Source: an uncultured Sphingomonadales bacterium | GTDB taxonomy: Bacteria > Pseudomonadota > Alphaproteobacteria > Sphingomonadales > Sphingomonadaceae | DNA length: 64,000 nucleotides | NCBI GenBank assembly: GCA_903839675.1 | Contig: CAIMDB010000008.1 | Coordinates: forward strand, 1 to 64,000 | Direction: 5' to 3' | Part shown: in pieces, positions 21,423 through 29,411 of the stretch | Position numbering within the stretch: position 1 is the first letter of the stretch | Layout: each line of letters starts with the position of its first letter | Position numbers and translations under genes: made by a program | The notes under the pieces: model-generated | What the model saw: the letters and a program-made list of their open reading frames with translations, nothing else | What the model was told of the DNA's origin: nothing | The model's database searches: none

Positions 21423-23063
21423 TTAAAAGGCAAACTTGGCGCTGATCCACGCCTTGATTTTGTCGTTAAACTGGTCCGGCGCGCCGATTGCGCGCGCCGC
21501 GGATGCATCGAAGGTGGCACCCCATGGGGTCCGCCAAATTGCGCCAAGCCCCGCACCCTTAAGGGTTTTGGGTCGAGTTGGATCTGCGCCGTAAACGCGA
21601 CCTAAGTCATAAAATACGGACGCGGAAAGGCGGCTACCGAGCGCCCTTTGATAGGTTGCGCGTCCAACAAATCCTGAACGTCCAGCAACGTCATCGTCAT
21701 TGCCAAAGGCAAAAACGCCATTGCTGCCGTTGATCATCATCATCTGGGATTGATCGACCTTGGCAGAGCCAATTTGGCCGTTAACCCGAAGCTCAATCAC
21801 GTCCTTGTCCGAAAGCGACTGACGCCGCGTCACATAAGCGACGAGTGTCGTGTAACTGTTCTTTTTGAGCGTTTTTCCCGCAGTCAGCGTCGCACCAAAG
21901 GCGTTGCTTCCTCCACTGAGAAGCGCGTCAGAAGTCATCACATCCAACCCAAGCGACCCGAAGACGATTGACCGGTTGGTGAGAAGGGTTTCGATCCGGT
22001 CAGAGAACCGGCGGTAGCCAGATTCAAAACTGAGAATGACGCTTTGATCAGACTGCAAGATGATCGGATATTTGGCACCGAGCGTCGCTGTTTCGCTGTT
22101 CCCCTTTAGGGAGAGCGGTGTGTTCAAAAGCTTATAGCGCAGGCCCGACCCGGAAATGAGAAACGACAGGCCATCCGAGCCCACCGGCAGAGTGTATCCG
22201 ACACGGGCATATTGAACCCCGCGTGACGCCAATCCGGTGATGTTAAGCACGTCGCCAAATCGGGCGATCGGGAACAGCGATACATTCGCGGTCAAGCGCT
22301 CAAAGCCAGCGCGTGTCGATCCACTCCGATCAAGAGACAAGGCAACATTCTGCTCGACGCTCGGTTCGTCGACAATAACGACCGACGACGTGCCCTCGCT
22401 GGACCCTGCCCGCAGAACGGTGCGCACATTATTTCCAGGGAGCCGGTTGAGCAGCAGCGTACCACGCTCAATACGCCGCAAATCGATGACATCACCCGGC
22501 TTCGCGCCGGCCTGAACATAGGTACGCTGCGAATCCGAATCGGCACTCAAACTGGCGGGATCGATTTCAACGCCCGCAAGCTTGCCTTCAATTACCTGCA
22601 CGGCAACAAAACCGTCCACAACATCTTGGGCCGGAACAACAGCCCGCGCCAAAATTCCTTCGTCTTGATAATACTTGCCAATAAGATCAGCCGCGTAACC
22701 CAGTTCAGCTATGGATAGCATGCGGCCGACCAACGGCCCAAGAACGGCTTTCAACTCATCACCTGAAAAGGAGCTGTTGCCGGAAAAGCGGAAACCTTTA
22801 ACTTCAATTGCCGGGCCCGAAATGGATGATGGCTCATCAACCAGAATCTTCTTGCGCACCTTCAGATCTGGCTGGACAACCTGAGTTGGCTCAACTTGCC
22901 GCAAGATGCGCGCGCCAACGATAGAAGGATCGGACTGCGCATGAACCGCAGACCCGGCACCGGAAACCGCCAAAAATGCACAACATATTTGCACGCATCT
23001 TGATTTCGAACTTCGAATAATTCGAAAATACAAATTCTGCATTTTGCTATTGTTATTTAGCAT
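21423..23063 (-). CDS. TpsB/FhaC-type two-partner secretion transporter
   Basis: A 546-residue outer-membrane beta-barrel transporter that would export the adhesin encoded next to it. The N-terminus looks like a signal peptide with cleavage near SAVHA-Q (about residue 42). A POTRA_2-type domain at about 85-160 begins with IEVKGFRFSGNSSFS. The ShlB/FhaC barrel fills the rest and ends KFAF, with the terminal Phe typical of BAM-inserted barrels. Length fits the family (about 550-590). The ATG at 23,063 has only a weak Shine-Dalgarno sequence; an in-frame ATG seven codons later is possible. It is the first gene of the tpsB-tpsA operon. Confidence 0.93.
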   Translation of the reverse strand: MLNNNSKMQNLYFRIIRSSKSRCVQICCAFLAVSGAGSAVHAQSDPSIVGARILRQVEPTQVVQPDLKVRKKILVDEPSSISGPAIEVKGFRFSGNSSFSGDELKAVLGPLVGRMLSIAELGYAADLIGKYYQDEGILARAVVPAQDVVDGFVAVQVIEGKLAGVEIDPASLSADSDSQRTYVQAGAKPGDVIDLRRIERGTLLLNRLPGNNVRTVLRAGSSEGTSSVVIVDEPSVEQNVALSLDRSGSTRAGFERLTANVSLFPIARFGDVLNITGLASRGVQYARVGYTLPVGSDGLSFLISGSGLRYKLLNTPLSLKGNSETATLGAKYPIILQSDQSVILSFESGYRRFSDRIETLLTNRSIVFGSLGLDVMTSDALLSGGSNAFGATLTAGKTLKKNSYTTLVAYVTRRQSLSDKDVIELRVNGQIGSAKVDQSQMMMINGSNGVFAFGNDDDVAGRSGFVGRATYQRALGSRLSASVFYDLGRVYGADPTRPKTLKGAGLGAIWRTPWGATFDASAARAIGAPDQFNDKIKAWISAKFAF

Positions 23064-23559
23064 TTAAAATAAGTCCGATGTTTTAAATTATACAAAATGT
23101 TATTTTTAAATATACTTCAGTAATTCAACAATTATCTTCGGGCAATTTGCAACTATTTTTACAAAATGTAAGTTTTATGTTCTTACAAAATGCATATTTT
23201 TTTCCAATAAAAGAAGTATTCAAGTTGGATTTATTAAAATTCCAATTTGGCATCATGTGCAGCATCGCTGCGCAAGAACCGGACGCACGTCCGCCAGGCG
23301 CTGTATGCGCGCTGCATTTTCTCGAATGGCTGGGGACAGCTTTAATGGACGTCTCTGAAGACGCGCGGCGCGTTGGGCGCGATCAAGTTCGAAACGTTAG
23401 TCAGCACGGCCTGCCTGCCGCTATTCACCTCGGATCGGGCCGAAGGATCGGCTTATGGGAGAGCATGGCGCGACGCCGCCCCTGTGCACCCCCAAATACC
23501 CTCAAAAATTGCGAGCGGGTAGAAGGCGATAATTTCAATTTTTTAAGAAATCACAACGC
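23064..23559. other. Intergenic region upstream of tpsB, AT-rich half plus GC-rich half
   Basis: No convincing gene. Bases 23,064-23,270 are strikingly AT-rich and carry the near-palindromes listed separately; this should hold the tpsB promoter. Bases 23,270-23,559 return to high GC and contain nothing I recognise. A 149-codon plus-strand frame crosses both halves, changes composition midway and overlaps the end of hsaB, so it is not taken as a gene. Confidence 0.6.
23091..23194 (-). promoter_or_regulatory. Three TACAAAATG near-palindromes upstream of tpsB
   Basis: TACAAAATG occurs at 23,091, 23,160 and 23,184. The middle copy is a perfect inverted repeat TTACA-AAA-TGTAA (23,159-23,171). The outer copies keep one arm and degrade the other. 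They lie 28-130 bp upstream of the tpsB start in AT-rich DNA. This arrangement is typical of multiple operators for one dimeric regulator; the regulator is unknown. Confidence 0.45.
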
Positions 23560-24066
23560 TCAGTTTCCAAGCGTTCGGAACGCCCCGTTGCAATAAAGAA
23601 GCTCGGCCAATCCCGCCCGGTTGTCGACTTGCAGCACCGCGCCCGCATAAATCCGGTGGGTGCCGAATTCCATCATGCCGCCGACCTCGCAGGCGATACT
23701 GCTGATGCTGGACCGCAGCGCGGGCATGCCATCCAGATCATACCAGTCGCCATCCACAAAGCGGCTGTCCCGTCCGGCAGCACTGCCAAAAGCGGATGCA
23801 ACGGCTTCATCACCTTGGCTCAACACGTTGAGCACGAACCGGCCGGTGGCCTCTAGCGTCCGCGTCATCGACGCAGATGTGTTGACGCTGATGAGAACTG
23901 ACATGGGGTCAAAGCTGAGCGAACAAGCCGCCGTGGCGGTCATCCCCACATCGCCTTCCGGGCCGCGTGCTGTGATGAGGTAAACGGCGGACGCGACGCT
24001 GCGCATCGCCTGACGAAAGGCGTTAGACAGGTCTGGATCAACGGGGGCAGAAAAATCAGCGGACAT
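23560..24066 (-). CDS. hsaB: Flavin reductase, HsaB/TesA1-like
   Basis: A 168-residue protein of the flavin reductase-like (FMN-binding split-barrel) family. It resembles the small NAD(P)H:flavin oxidoreductases that feed reduced flavin to two-component monooxygenases. The central segment GMTATAACSLSFDPMSVLISVN and the FVLNVLSQ stretch are characteristic of the family. The obvious partner is the oxygenase HsaA at 48 kb, which otherwise has no reductase in the window. It is the last gene of a short leftward operon with a SnoaL-like gene and a TetR regulator. AGGA lies 10 bases before the ATG. Family is secure; the HsaA pairing is inferred from context. Confidence 0.83.
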   Translation of the reverse strand: MSADFSAPVDPDLSNAFRQAMRSVASAVYLITARGPEGDVGMTATAACSLSFDPMSVLISVNTSASMTRTLEATGRFVLNVLSQGDEAVASAFGSAAGRDSRFVDGDWYDLDGMPALRSSISSIACEVGGMMEFGTHRIYAGAVLQVDNRAGLAELLYCNGAFRTLGN

Positions 24067-24104
24067 TCAAGGTTTCCTGATGGGTAAAGTGTTGTGGCGC
24101 AAGC

Positions 24105-24533
24105 CTACATTCTGAGATGCTGGCTCAAATCGCCCTGAAAATCGAACATGGAATAATCGCGGAATGTGAAACGCCAATGGCCGTCGACCCTCGCAAAGCG
24201 GTCGTGATAGCGGCCAGATGCTATGATTTGGAGCAGAAAGCCCGGCAAGCTCTGCAAGACGGTGTAGCAGGAACGGCAACTGGCCTCTCCAGCCTGCTCG
24301 TCAATGTCCAATATCGGGTTGGTGATGACATGCCGCGTGTTCGGACGCCCTTCAGTGTCGAGGACGATCATCTTGGTCCAAACATCGCGCATGTCCAAAC
24401 CGCCAATTTCGCGACCACCCATCAGCTTCAGCGTCGCATGTCGAAGCAAGTCTGATGCGCCTTCGAAATCGGCAACATCCATCATCTCCCCATAACGATA
24501 GAGCAAATTGGTAATGGCAACGTCGCTGCTCAC
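24105..24533 (-). CDS. SnoaL/NTF2-like protein
   Basis: A 142-residue cone-fold protein (SnoaL-like, NTF2 superfamily) that starts with the typical helix ITNLLYRYGEMMDVADFEGA. It ends with a strand-rich half including RYHDRFARVDGHWRFTFRDYSMFDF. Such proteins serve as isomerases, dehydratases or cyclases, or as small subunits of ring-hydroxylating oxygenases; the substrate cannot be read from sequence. It starts at a GTG overlapping the tetR stop by 4 bp, so it is translationally coupled. A steroid-intermediate role is inferred only from the locus. Confidence 0.8.
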   Translation of the reverse strand: MSSDVAITNLLYRYGEMMDVADFEGASDLLRHATLKLMGGREIGGLDMRDVWTKMIVLDTEGRPNTRHVITNPILDIDEQAGEASCRSCYTVLQSLPGFLLQIIASGRYHDRFARVDGHWRFTFRDYSMFDFQGDLSQHLRM

Positions 24534-25189
24534 GAAGAGGCCCCACGTGCCATTTCGCTCTCAAAGAAATGGAGCAGCTGGGCAGCCATCGCGACAATGG
24601 CGGCCTCCTGATCTTGTTGGCTACGGCGGACGGTGAGGAAATAGCAGGCCTGATCCAACTGAGACAAAGCAAAAGCAGCCCGATGCCGTCCCGCCTCGTC
24701 TGTCTCCAAATGCGCGAGCGCCGCATTCTTGCGGGCGAGCATATCAATCAAAACATTCTGAAACCCTGCGATTTTCCAATAGAGATCTGACTCGATCGCT
24801 GTGGCCTGCGTCAAGATAAGGCACGTCGTTTCATTCTGCCGGTACAGAGCCACGTTGCGGCGGCACCAGTCCTCCAAGCGCACCTGATCCGGCACCTGCA
24901 TTGCTGCAAGCTCTTCGTACATCGGCTGCCAAAGCGGCACAAAACTGTCGGCCACCGCGCTGATCAGCCCGACCTTGCTCGGGAAATGCGCATAAAAAGA
25001 GGCCCGGCTGACGCCCGCTTCACTAAGCACATCGTCCACGGTCGCGTTGGCATAGCCTTTTTCCGCAAAGACCCTGACCGCCCCTTCAACAAGCTTTTCA
25101 CGCGTCGCCGCCCGCTGCGCACGCTGCCGGGGATTGGCGCGGTTTTGACGCTCCAAATCGTTTGGCAATACGGGCTCATTGGTTGACAT
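24530..25189 (-). CDS. TetR-family transcriptional regulator
   Basis: A 219-residue regulator. The helix-turn-helix at about residues 30-75 reads AVRVFAEKGYANATVDDVLS followed by EAGVSRASFYAHFPSK; the C-terminal half is a variable ligand-binding domain. The ATG at 25,189 was chosen over an upstream in-frame codon because the 33 extra residues do not look like family sequence and would run into the divergent gene's leader. The KstR and KstR2 steroid regulators of actinobacteria are also TetR proteins, so this is a candidate repressor of part of the steroid locus. Its own start codon overlaps an inverted repeat (25,188-25,200). Confidence 0.88.
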   Translation of the reverse strand: MSTNEPVLPNDLERQNRANPRQRAQRAATREKLVEGAVRVFAEKGYANATVDDVLSEAGVSRASFYAHFPSKVGLISAVADSFVPLWQPMYEELAAMQVPDQVRLEDWCRRNVALYRQNETTCLILTQATAIESDLYWKIAGFQNVLIDMLARKNAALAHLETDEAGRHRAAFALSQLDQACYFLTVRRSQQDQEAAIVAMAAQLLHFFESEMARGASS

Positions 25190-25200
25190 ACACTTTGTAT
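25188..25200. promoter_or_regulatory. Inverted repeat overlapping the tetR start codon
   Basis: ATACA-CTT-TGTAT is a perfect 5-bp-arm inverted repeat that includes two bases of the tetR ATG. On the minus strand TATACA sits 6 bp before the ATG with TTGTCT 18 bp further upstream, a plausible -10/-35 pair that would give a leaderless tetR message. It lies between the divergent tetR and TIM-barrel genes, the usual site for an autoregulatory TetR operator. Confidence 0.45.
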
Positions 25201-25271
25201 AGACACTAGGTTTGATCAAAGACAAGTGGGGAGCGATATGCAGCACGTGATGAGCGAGGCCCGGCCATAAA

Positions 25272-26144
25272 ATGCCCCTGTCTGGCACCTATGTTCCTGC
25301 GGCACGCGTCTTCTACGGAGGCACACGGCAATGCACGCCCCTGCTCGACCGCCTCGCCCCCGCGCGAGCGGCGGGCTTCACGGCTGTGTCGGTATGGCCG
25401 GGAGATATGCGCGGCCTAAAGACTGCCGAGGTGGTGCAGGCCGTCAGCGACGCGGGCCTCTTCGTCTCTGAAATTGAACTCATCACAAACTGGATGCCAC
25501 CGCACGCCACCAGCGAGAACGCGTTCGGGAAGTTCCTTTCCGCCATGACGGCGGATCGCGTCCTTCCGCTCGCCGTTGAAATGGGCGCATCAACCGTCTC
25601 GGTCGCAGAGCTTTTCGGGCTGGACTATGACCGCAAGCTGATGGCGAAGCACTTCGGCGAGTTGTGCGACAAGGCCGCTGCACATGGTCTGCGGGTCGCG
25701 CTGGAATTTGTTCCAACAGGGGGCGTGCCGGGCCTAGCCGAAGCAATGGAGGTCATCGATACTGCCGGACGGTCCAATGGTGGTCTGATGGTGGACGTTT
25801 GGCATGTCTTCCGCAGCAACTCTTCGCTGGACATGCTGGCCTCTATTCCGGGCGACCGGATCTTTTCGGTTCAGCTCAACGATGCACTTGCCACGCCGGA
25901 AGCGGATCTCAACCAAGGGATGATGAACCGCCTGCTGCCCGGCGAAGGGGAGCTTGATCTTAGAGCCTTCATGCAGGCGATTGCCGCCACGGGCACCACT
26001 GCCTTTCTGGGCGTTGAGACCTTTTCCAAAGACCTTGATCAATTGCCGACGGACGTTGCCGCGCACCGATGCGCCGCGGCACTCGGCCGATGCCTGAATT
26101 TCGCGTCAACGACCCAAGCACATTCCCCGACAGGACTTGTTTAA
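25272..26144 (+). CDS. Xylose-isomerase-like TIM-barrel protein
   Basis: A 290-residue protein of the sugar-phosphate isomerase/epimerase (AP endonuclease 2) superfamily. Visible features include an N-terminal AARAAGFTAVSVWPGDMRGL strand-helix, GLRVALEFVPTG with a metal-ligand-type Glu, NGGLMVDVWHVFRS and the late GFLGVETFSKDL-like strand (AFLGVETFSKDL). These fit the usual Glu-Asp-His-Glu metal site. The substrate is unknown; steroid-locus membership suggests a hydroxy-keto isomerisation, which is speculative. It is the first gene of a rightward group and its stop lies one base before the next ATG. Confidence 0.78.
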   Translation: MPLSGTYVPAARVFYGGTRQCTPLLDRLAPARAAGFTAVSVWPGDMRGLKTAEVVQAVSDAGLFVSEIELITNWMPPHATSENAFGKFLSAMTADRVLPLAVEMGASTVSVAELFGLDYDRKLMAKHFGELCDKAAAHGLRVALEFVPTGGVPGLAEAMEVIDTAGRSNGGLMVDVWHVFRSNSSLDMLASIPGDRIFSVQLNDALATPEADLNQGMMNRLLPGEGELDLRAFMQAIAATGTTAFLGVETFSKDLDQLPTDVAAHRCAAALGRCLNFASTTQAHSPTGLV

Positions 26145-26145
26145 A

Positions 26146-28269
26146 ATGATTTCAAATACCTACCCGCACCTCCTTTCACCCGGCCGCATCAATAAGATGG
26201 AGGTGAAGAACCGCATCATGGTGACCGCCATGGGCGTCAGCCTGTCCGAAGAAGACGGGACCGTCGGCGAAAAGCTGATCGCCTACCATGAAGAGCAAGC
26301 ACGTGGCGGCGCGGGACTTATCATTTGTGGCGTGGCAGGCGTTGCCTGGCCGGTCGGCGCGGTCGCCCTTCAGCAGACCGCCATCAGCGATGACAAGTTT
26401 CTGCCGGGGTTGACCGAACTTTGCGAACGCGTGCACGCCGGCGGCGCAAAAATTGCCGCACAGCTGCATCATGGCGGACTGGTCGCAGGATATTCAACCC
26501 GCTGGGGACATCCGCTTTGGGCGCCCTGCATCCCCCCTGCCCCCACCGGTAACTTCATGCAGTATTTCCTGCCCGAAGAGCTGGCGGCATTCAGTGGCAT
26601 GACGATGCCGGAGATCAAGGTCCTCACGCATGAGGAGATCGCCACAGTTGTCCGCCAATTCGCAGAGGGCGCCGCACGCGCCCAAAAGGCAGGATTTGAC
26701 GCGGTTGAGATCCATTCCGGCCATGGGTATCTTCTGTCGTCCTTCATCTCCCCCAAAACGAACAGCCGGACCGATGAATATGGCGGACCGATTGAAAACC
26801 GTCTGAGGATGCTGCGCGAAGTGCTCGCCGCAACGCGCGCGCTGGTTGGCCCAGACTTTCCGGTTTGGGTGAAACTTGATTCCCGAGAAGTGGGCAAGAC
26901 GGGTGGCATCTCCCTTGAAGACGCCAAGTTTGCCGCGCGGACCGTTGAAGCGGCAGGCGCGGACGCAATTACCGTTTCAGCCTATCATGAAACGGGCAGT
27001 GGTAAGCTCCATTCAGAATCGAACATTCCGCATATCGAGAACTTCAACTTGCCAGCTGCCGCCGAGATGAAGGCGGAAGTCAGCATCCCCATCATCGCAT
27101 CGGGCCGCGTTGAAGTGGACACCGCAGATCGGACCATCGGCAAAGGCGAAGCAGACTTCATCGCCATGGGGCGCAAGCTGCTGGCCGACCCGCATCTGCC
27201 AAACAAGCTCTTACGTGGCGAAACAGAGCGCGTTCGCCCCTGCGTTTATTGTTACACTTGCGTCAGCGCGATCTATGGCGGTCAGCAGTCCCGCTGCGCC
27301 GTCAATGCCGAGTTCTCCGTTGAGTTTGAGCGCAAGGCCGCGACTGCGGGCAAGAAGAACATCGTCATCATCGGCGGCGGGCCCGGCGGCATGGAGGCGA
27401 CACGACGCCTGACCGCGCTTGGCCATAAGGTGACGCTCATCGAAAGGAGCGAGCGCCTTGGTGGCACGCTGCGCTTCGCCTCCCTTGCCTATGAACCGAA
27501 TGAGCGGCTGCTCAACTGGCTACGCCGCGAAGTCGAAATGTCGGGGGCGGATGTCCGACTGAACACGGCGGCAACGCCAGAGCTGTTGCAATCGCTCGCG
27601 CCTGACGATGTCATCGTTGCAACCGGCGCGACGCGCGGCATGCCGGATATCCCCGGCAATGACCGGGACAATGTCTTTTCAGGCGATGATATGCGCCGCC
27701 TGATGCTCGGCGAAAGTTCCGACGAACTGAAACGCAAAACGGGCCTCTTCACGCGCATGGCGACAAAGATTGGCGCGGCCACAGGCGCAACCGCCAACCT
27801 TGATCTCGTCCGTAAGGCGACCCATGCGTGGATGCCGCTGGGCGACCAGATCGTCATCATTGGCGGTGAGCTGGTTGGCATCGAGCTGGCGGAATTCCTG
27901 CACGAACGCGGGCGCAAAGTGACCATCGTTGATGAAGCGCCCGCTTTCGGTAAGGGGCTCACGCTGGTGCGCCGGATGCGCATCTTGTCTGAACTTCAGG
28001 AGCATGGTGTCGCCATGCACCCAGCCGCAAGCGCCATTCACATTGAGGACGGCGCCGTGCGGTTCACCGACGCGTCTGGCACGGCGCATACGATATCTGC
28101 CGACCATGTGATCGTGGCGAAAGGCGCAGAAGGTGACCTGAAGCTCGCTGACACCCTCAAAGCTGCGGGCTTCAACGTCCACAGCATCGGGGATGCCAAT
28201 GGTGTGGGCTATATCGAAGGCGCGATCCGTGGTGCGTATCAGACGGTCATCACCATCACCTCAGCTTGA
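26146..28269 (+). CDS. Old-Yellow-Enzyme / 2,4-dienoyl-CoA reductase-type flavoprotein
   Basis: A 707-residue enzyme with the full FadH/BaiCD-like architecture. An FMN TIM barrel spans about residues 1-365, with catalytic-region motif EIHSGHGYLLSSFISP near 188. A CxxCxxCx11C cluster near 366-384 should hold a 4Fe-4S centre. An FAD motif GGGPGG lies near 408 and a second dinucleotide fold (GGELVGIELAEFL) near 572. Relatives reduce or introduce double bonds conjugated to a carbonyl, including the bile-acid 4-desaturases BaiCD/BaiH. In this locus a steroid ring double bond is a reasonable substrate, but that is inferred. The ATG at 26,146 was preferred to an overlapping TTG three codons upstream. 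Confidence 0.87.
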   Translation: MISNTYPHLLSPGRINKMEVKNRIMVTAMGVSLSEEDGTVGEKLIAYHEEQARGGAGLIICGVAGVAWPVGAVALQQTAISDDKFLPGLTELCERVHAGGAKIAAQLHHGGLVAGYSTRWGHPLWAPCIPPAPTGNFMQYFLPEELAAFSGMTMPEIKVLTHEEIATVVRQFAEGAARAQKAGFDAVEIHSGHGYLLSSFISPKTNSRTDEYGGPIENRLRMLREVLAATRALVGPDFPVWVKLDSREVGKTGGISLEDAKFAARTVEAAGADAITVSAYHETGSGKLHSESNIPHIENFNLPAAAEMKAEVSIPIIASGRVEVDTADRTIGKGEADFIAMGRKLLADPHLPNKLLRGETERVRPCVYCYTCVSAIYGGQQSRCAVNAEFSVEFERKAATAGKKNIVIIGGGPGGMEATRRLTALGHKVTLIERSERLGGTLRFASLAYEPNERLLNWLRREVEMSGADVRLNTAATPELLQSLAPDDVIVATGATRGMPDIPGNDRDNVFSGDDMRRLMLGESSDELKRKTGLFTRMATKIGAATGATANLDLVRKATHAWMPLGDQIVIIGGELVGIELAEFLHERGRKVTIVDEAPAFGKGLTLVRRMRILSELQEHGVAMHPAASAIHIEDGAVRFTDASGTAHTISADHVIVAKGAEGDLKLADTLKAAGFNVHSIGDANGVGYIEGAIRGAYQTVITITSA

Positions 28270-28278
28270 AAAGGGTTC

Positions 28279-28308
28279 GGGCAGCTATCCATTCCGATTG
28301 AGCTGCCC
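28279..28308. promoter_or_regulatory. Inverted repeat before the luxR-type gene
   Basis: GGGCAGCT and AGCTGCCC form perfect 8-bp arms around a 14-base loop in the 53-bp gap between the flavoprotein stop and the LuxR-type start. It could be a weak terminator or attenuator hairpin (no T-run follows) or an operator. Confidence 0.4.
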
Positions 28309-28322
28309 TAACTTCACGTCCC

Positions 28323-29411
28323 ATGACCAACTTCGAACAGGATCCGTTCTCCAAGGTTCTTGAAACCCTCTATGGCGGCCTTCTGGAAGGCGTACCATGG
28401 GAAGAGTTTCTGCGCGCCTTGGCGCTGTGGTTAGAAGGCAGCTATGCGACCTTGATCCTGACGGCCCCCGGCCTCAGTATCCCCGGCACGATGGTCACGC
28501 CCGGTGGAGACCCTAAAACCAATGAAGACTATCTGACGACCTATTTCGCAAGCGACCCCTTTCAGGGCCTGCCCGAAGGCGAAGTCACATCCTTCAAGGA
28601 GTTTCTTCAGGGCCAGACCTCGCAAGAAATTTCAGACTATATGAGCTTTCTCGACGCTGCAGGCGGAGATCAGGTCCTTGGCGTTGATCTGCGCTTCCCA
28701 AGCGGTTTTGAGGCGCGGTGTCGCGTCACGCGGGATAGGTCTCTCCCCGATTTTTCAGCCGATGACCGCGACCGGTTTCAGAGCGTCGTGCCGCATCTCC
28801 GAAATGCCGCCCGCCTTTTTGAACGCCTGCAGATCGAAGGGGCTGAACACGGGGTCTATCGGGGGGCTGTCGAACAATTGGGTGTCGGGACGATCATTCT
28901 CGACCAGGCAGGAACCATCACACGGACCAATGCGGTGGCCGACCAGTTGCTGGATGCGGGCGATGGCATCCGATTGGACAACGGAAAGCTTATCCTTGGA
29001 GATCGCCGCTTTCAGAAAACCATAGAGAGCCTTTTAACGCGCATCGGGGACGTCCCCGCCCCCGTCCGCTTCAAGCTAAGCCGCGCAAAGGGCCACGACC
29101 TTGCCGTTGTAGCGCGCCCGATCCACGTCCCGGCGATCCTCCGCGGCGGCGCAAATTTGGCACTGTTCATCACAGTTCCCGGCGACGACACCCAGCTGGA
29201 CCCCGCCGCAATCCGGGATCTGTTCCAATTGACCCGCATGGAGGCGACACTCGCCGTTTCTCTTGCGAGTGGACGCTCATTGGTCGATGCAGCCGATACG
29301 CTGGGCATTGCGCACAATACCGCCCGGGCCCATCTCCGTTCAATCTTTGCGAAGACGGGCGCGCGGCGGCAATCGCAGTTGGTCCACCTGCTTAGAAGCG
29401 GACTTCAATAG
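28323..29411 (+). CDS. LuxR-type helix-turn-helix regulator
   Basis: A 362-residue protein with an unassigned sensory N-terminal region (PAS-like stretch around RGAVEQLGVGTIILDQAGTI) and a C-terminal LuxR-type HTH at about residues 297-358. The HTH reads LTRMEATLAVSLASGRSL, then ADTLGIAHNTARAHLRSIFA and KTGARRQSQLV. No phospho-receiver or autoinducer domain is recognised. TeiR, the testosterone-responsive activator of Comamonas, is also a LuxR-type protein, so this is the best activator candidate for the locus. Its stop meets the stop of the convergent monooxygenase gene with no spacer. Confidence 0.85.
   Translation: MTNFEQDPFSKVLETLYGGLLEGVPWEEFLRALALWLEGSYATLILTAPGLSIPGTMVTPGGDPKTNEDYLTTYFASDPFQGLPEGEVTSFKEFLQGQTSQEISDYMSFLDAAGGDQVLGVDLRFPSGFEARCRVTRDRSLPDFSADDRDRFQSVVPHLRNAARLFERLQIEGAEHGVYRGAVEQLGVGTIILDQAGTITRTNAVADQLLDAGDGIRLDNGKLILGDRRFQKTIESLLTRIGDVPAPVRFKLSRAKGHDLAVVARPIHVPAILRGGANLALFITVPGDDTQLDPAAIRDLFQLTRMEATLAVSLASGRSLVDAADTLGIAHNTARAHLRSIFAKTGARRQSQLVHLLRSGLQ

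Noticed and set aside
23147-23596. 149-codon plus-strand frame upstream of tpsB
   Set aside because: It crosses an abrupt composition change, overlaps the 3' end of hsaB and matches no family I recognise.
25190-25288. N-terminal extension of the TetR gene
   Set aside because: The extra residues are not regulator-like and would run through the operator and into the divergent gene's start.
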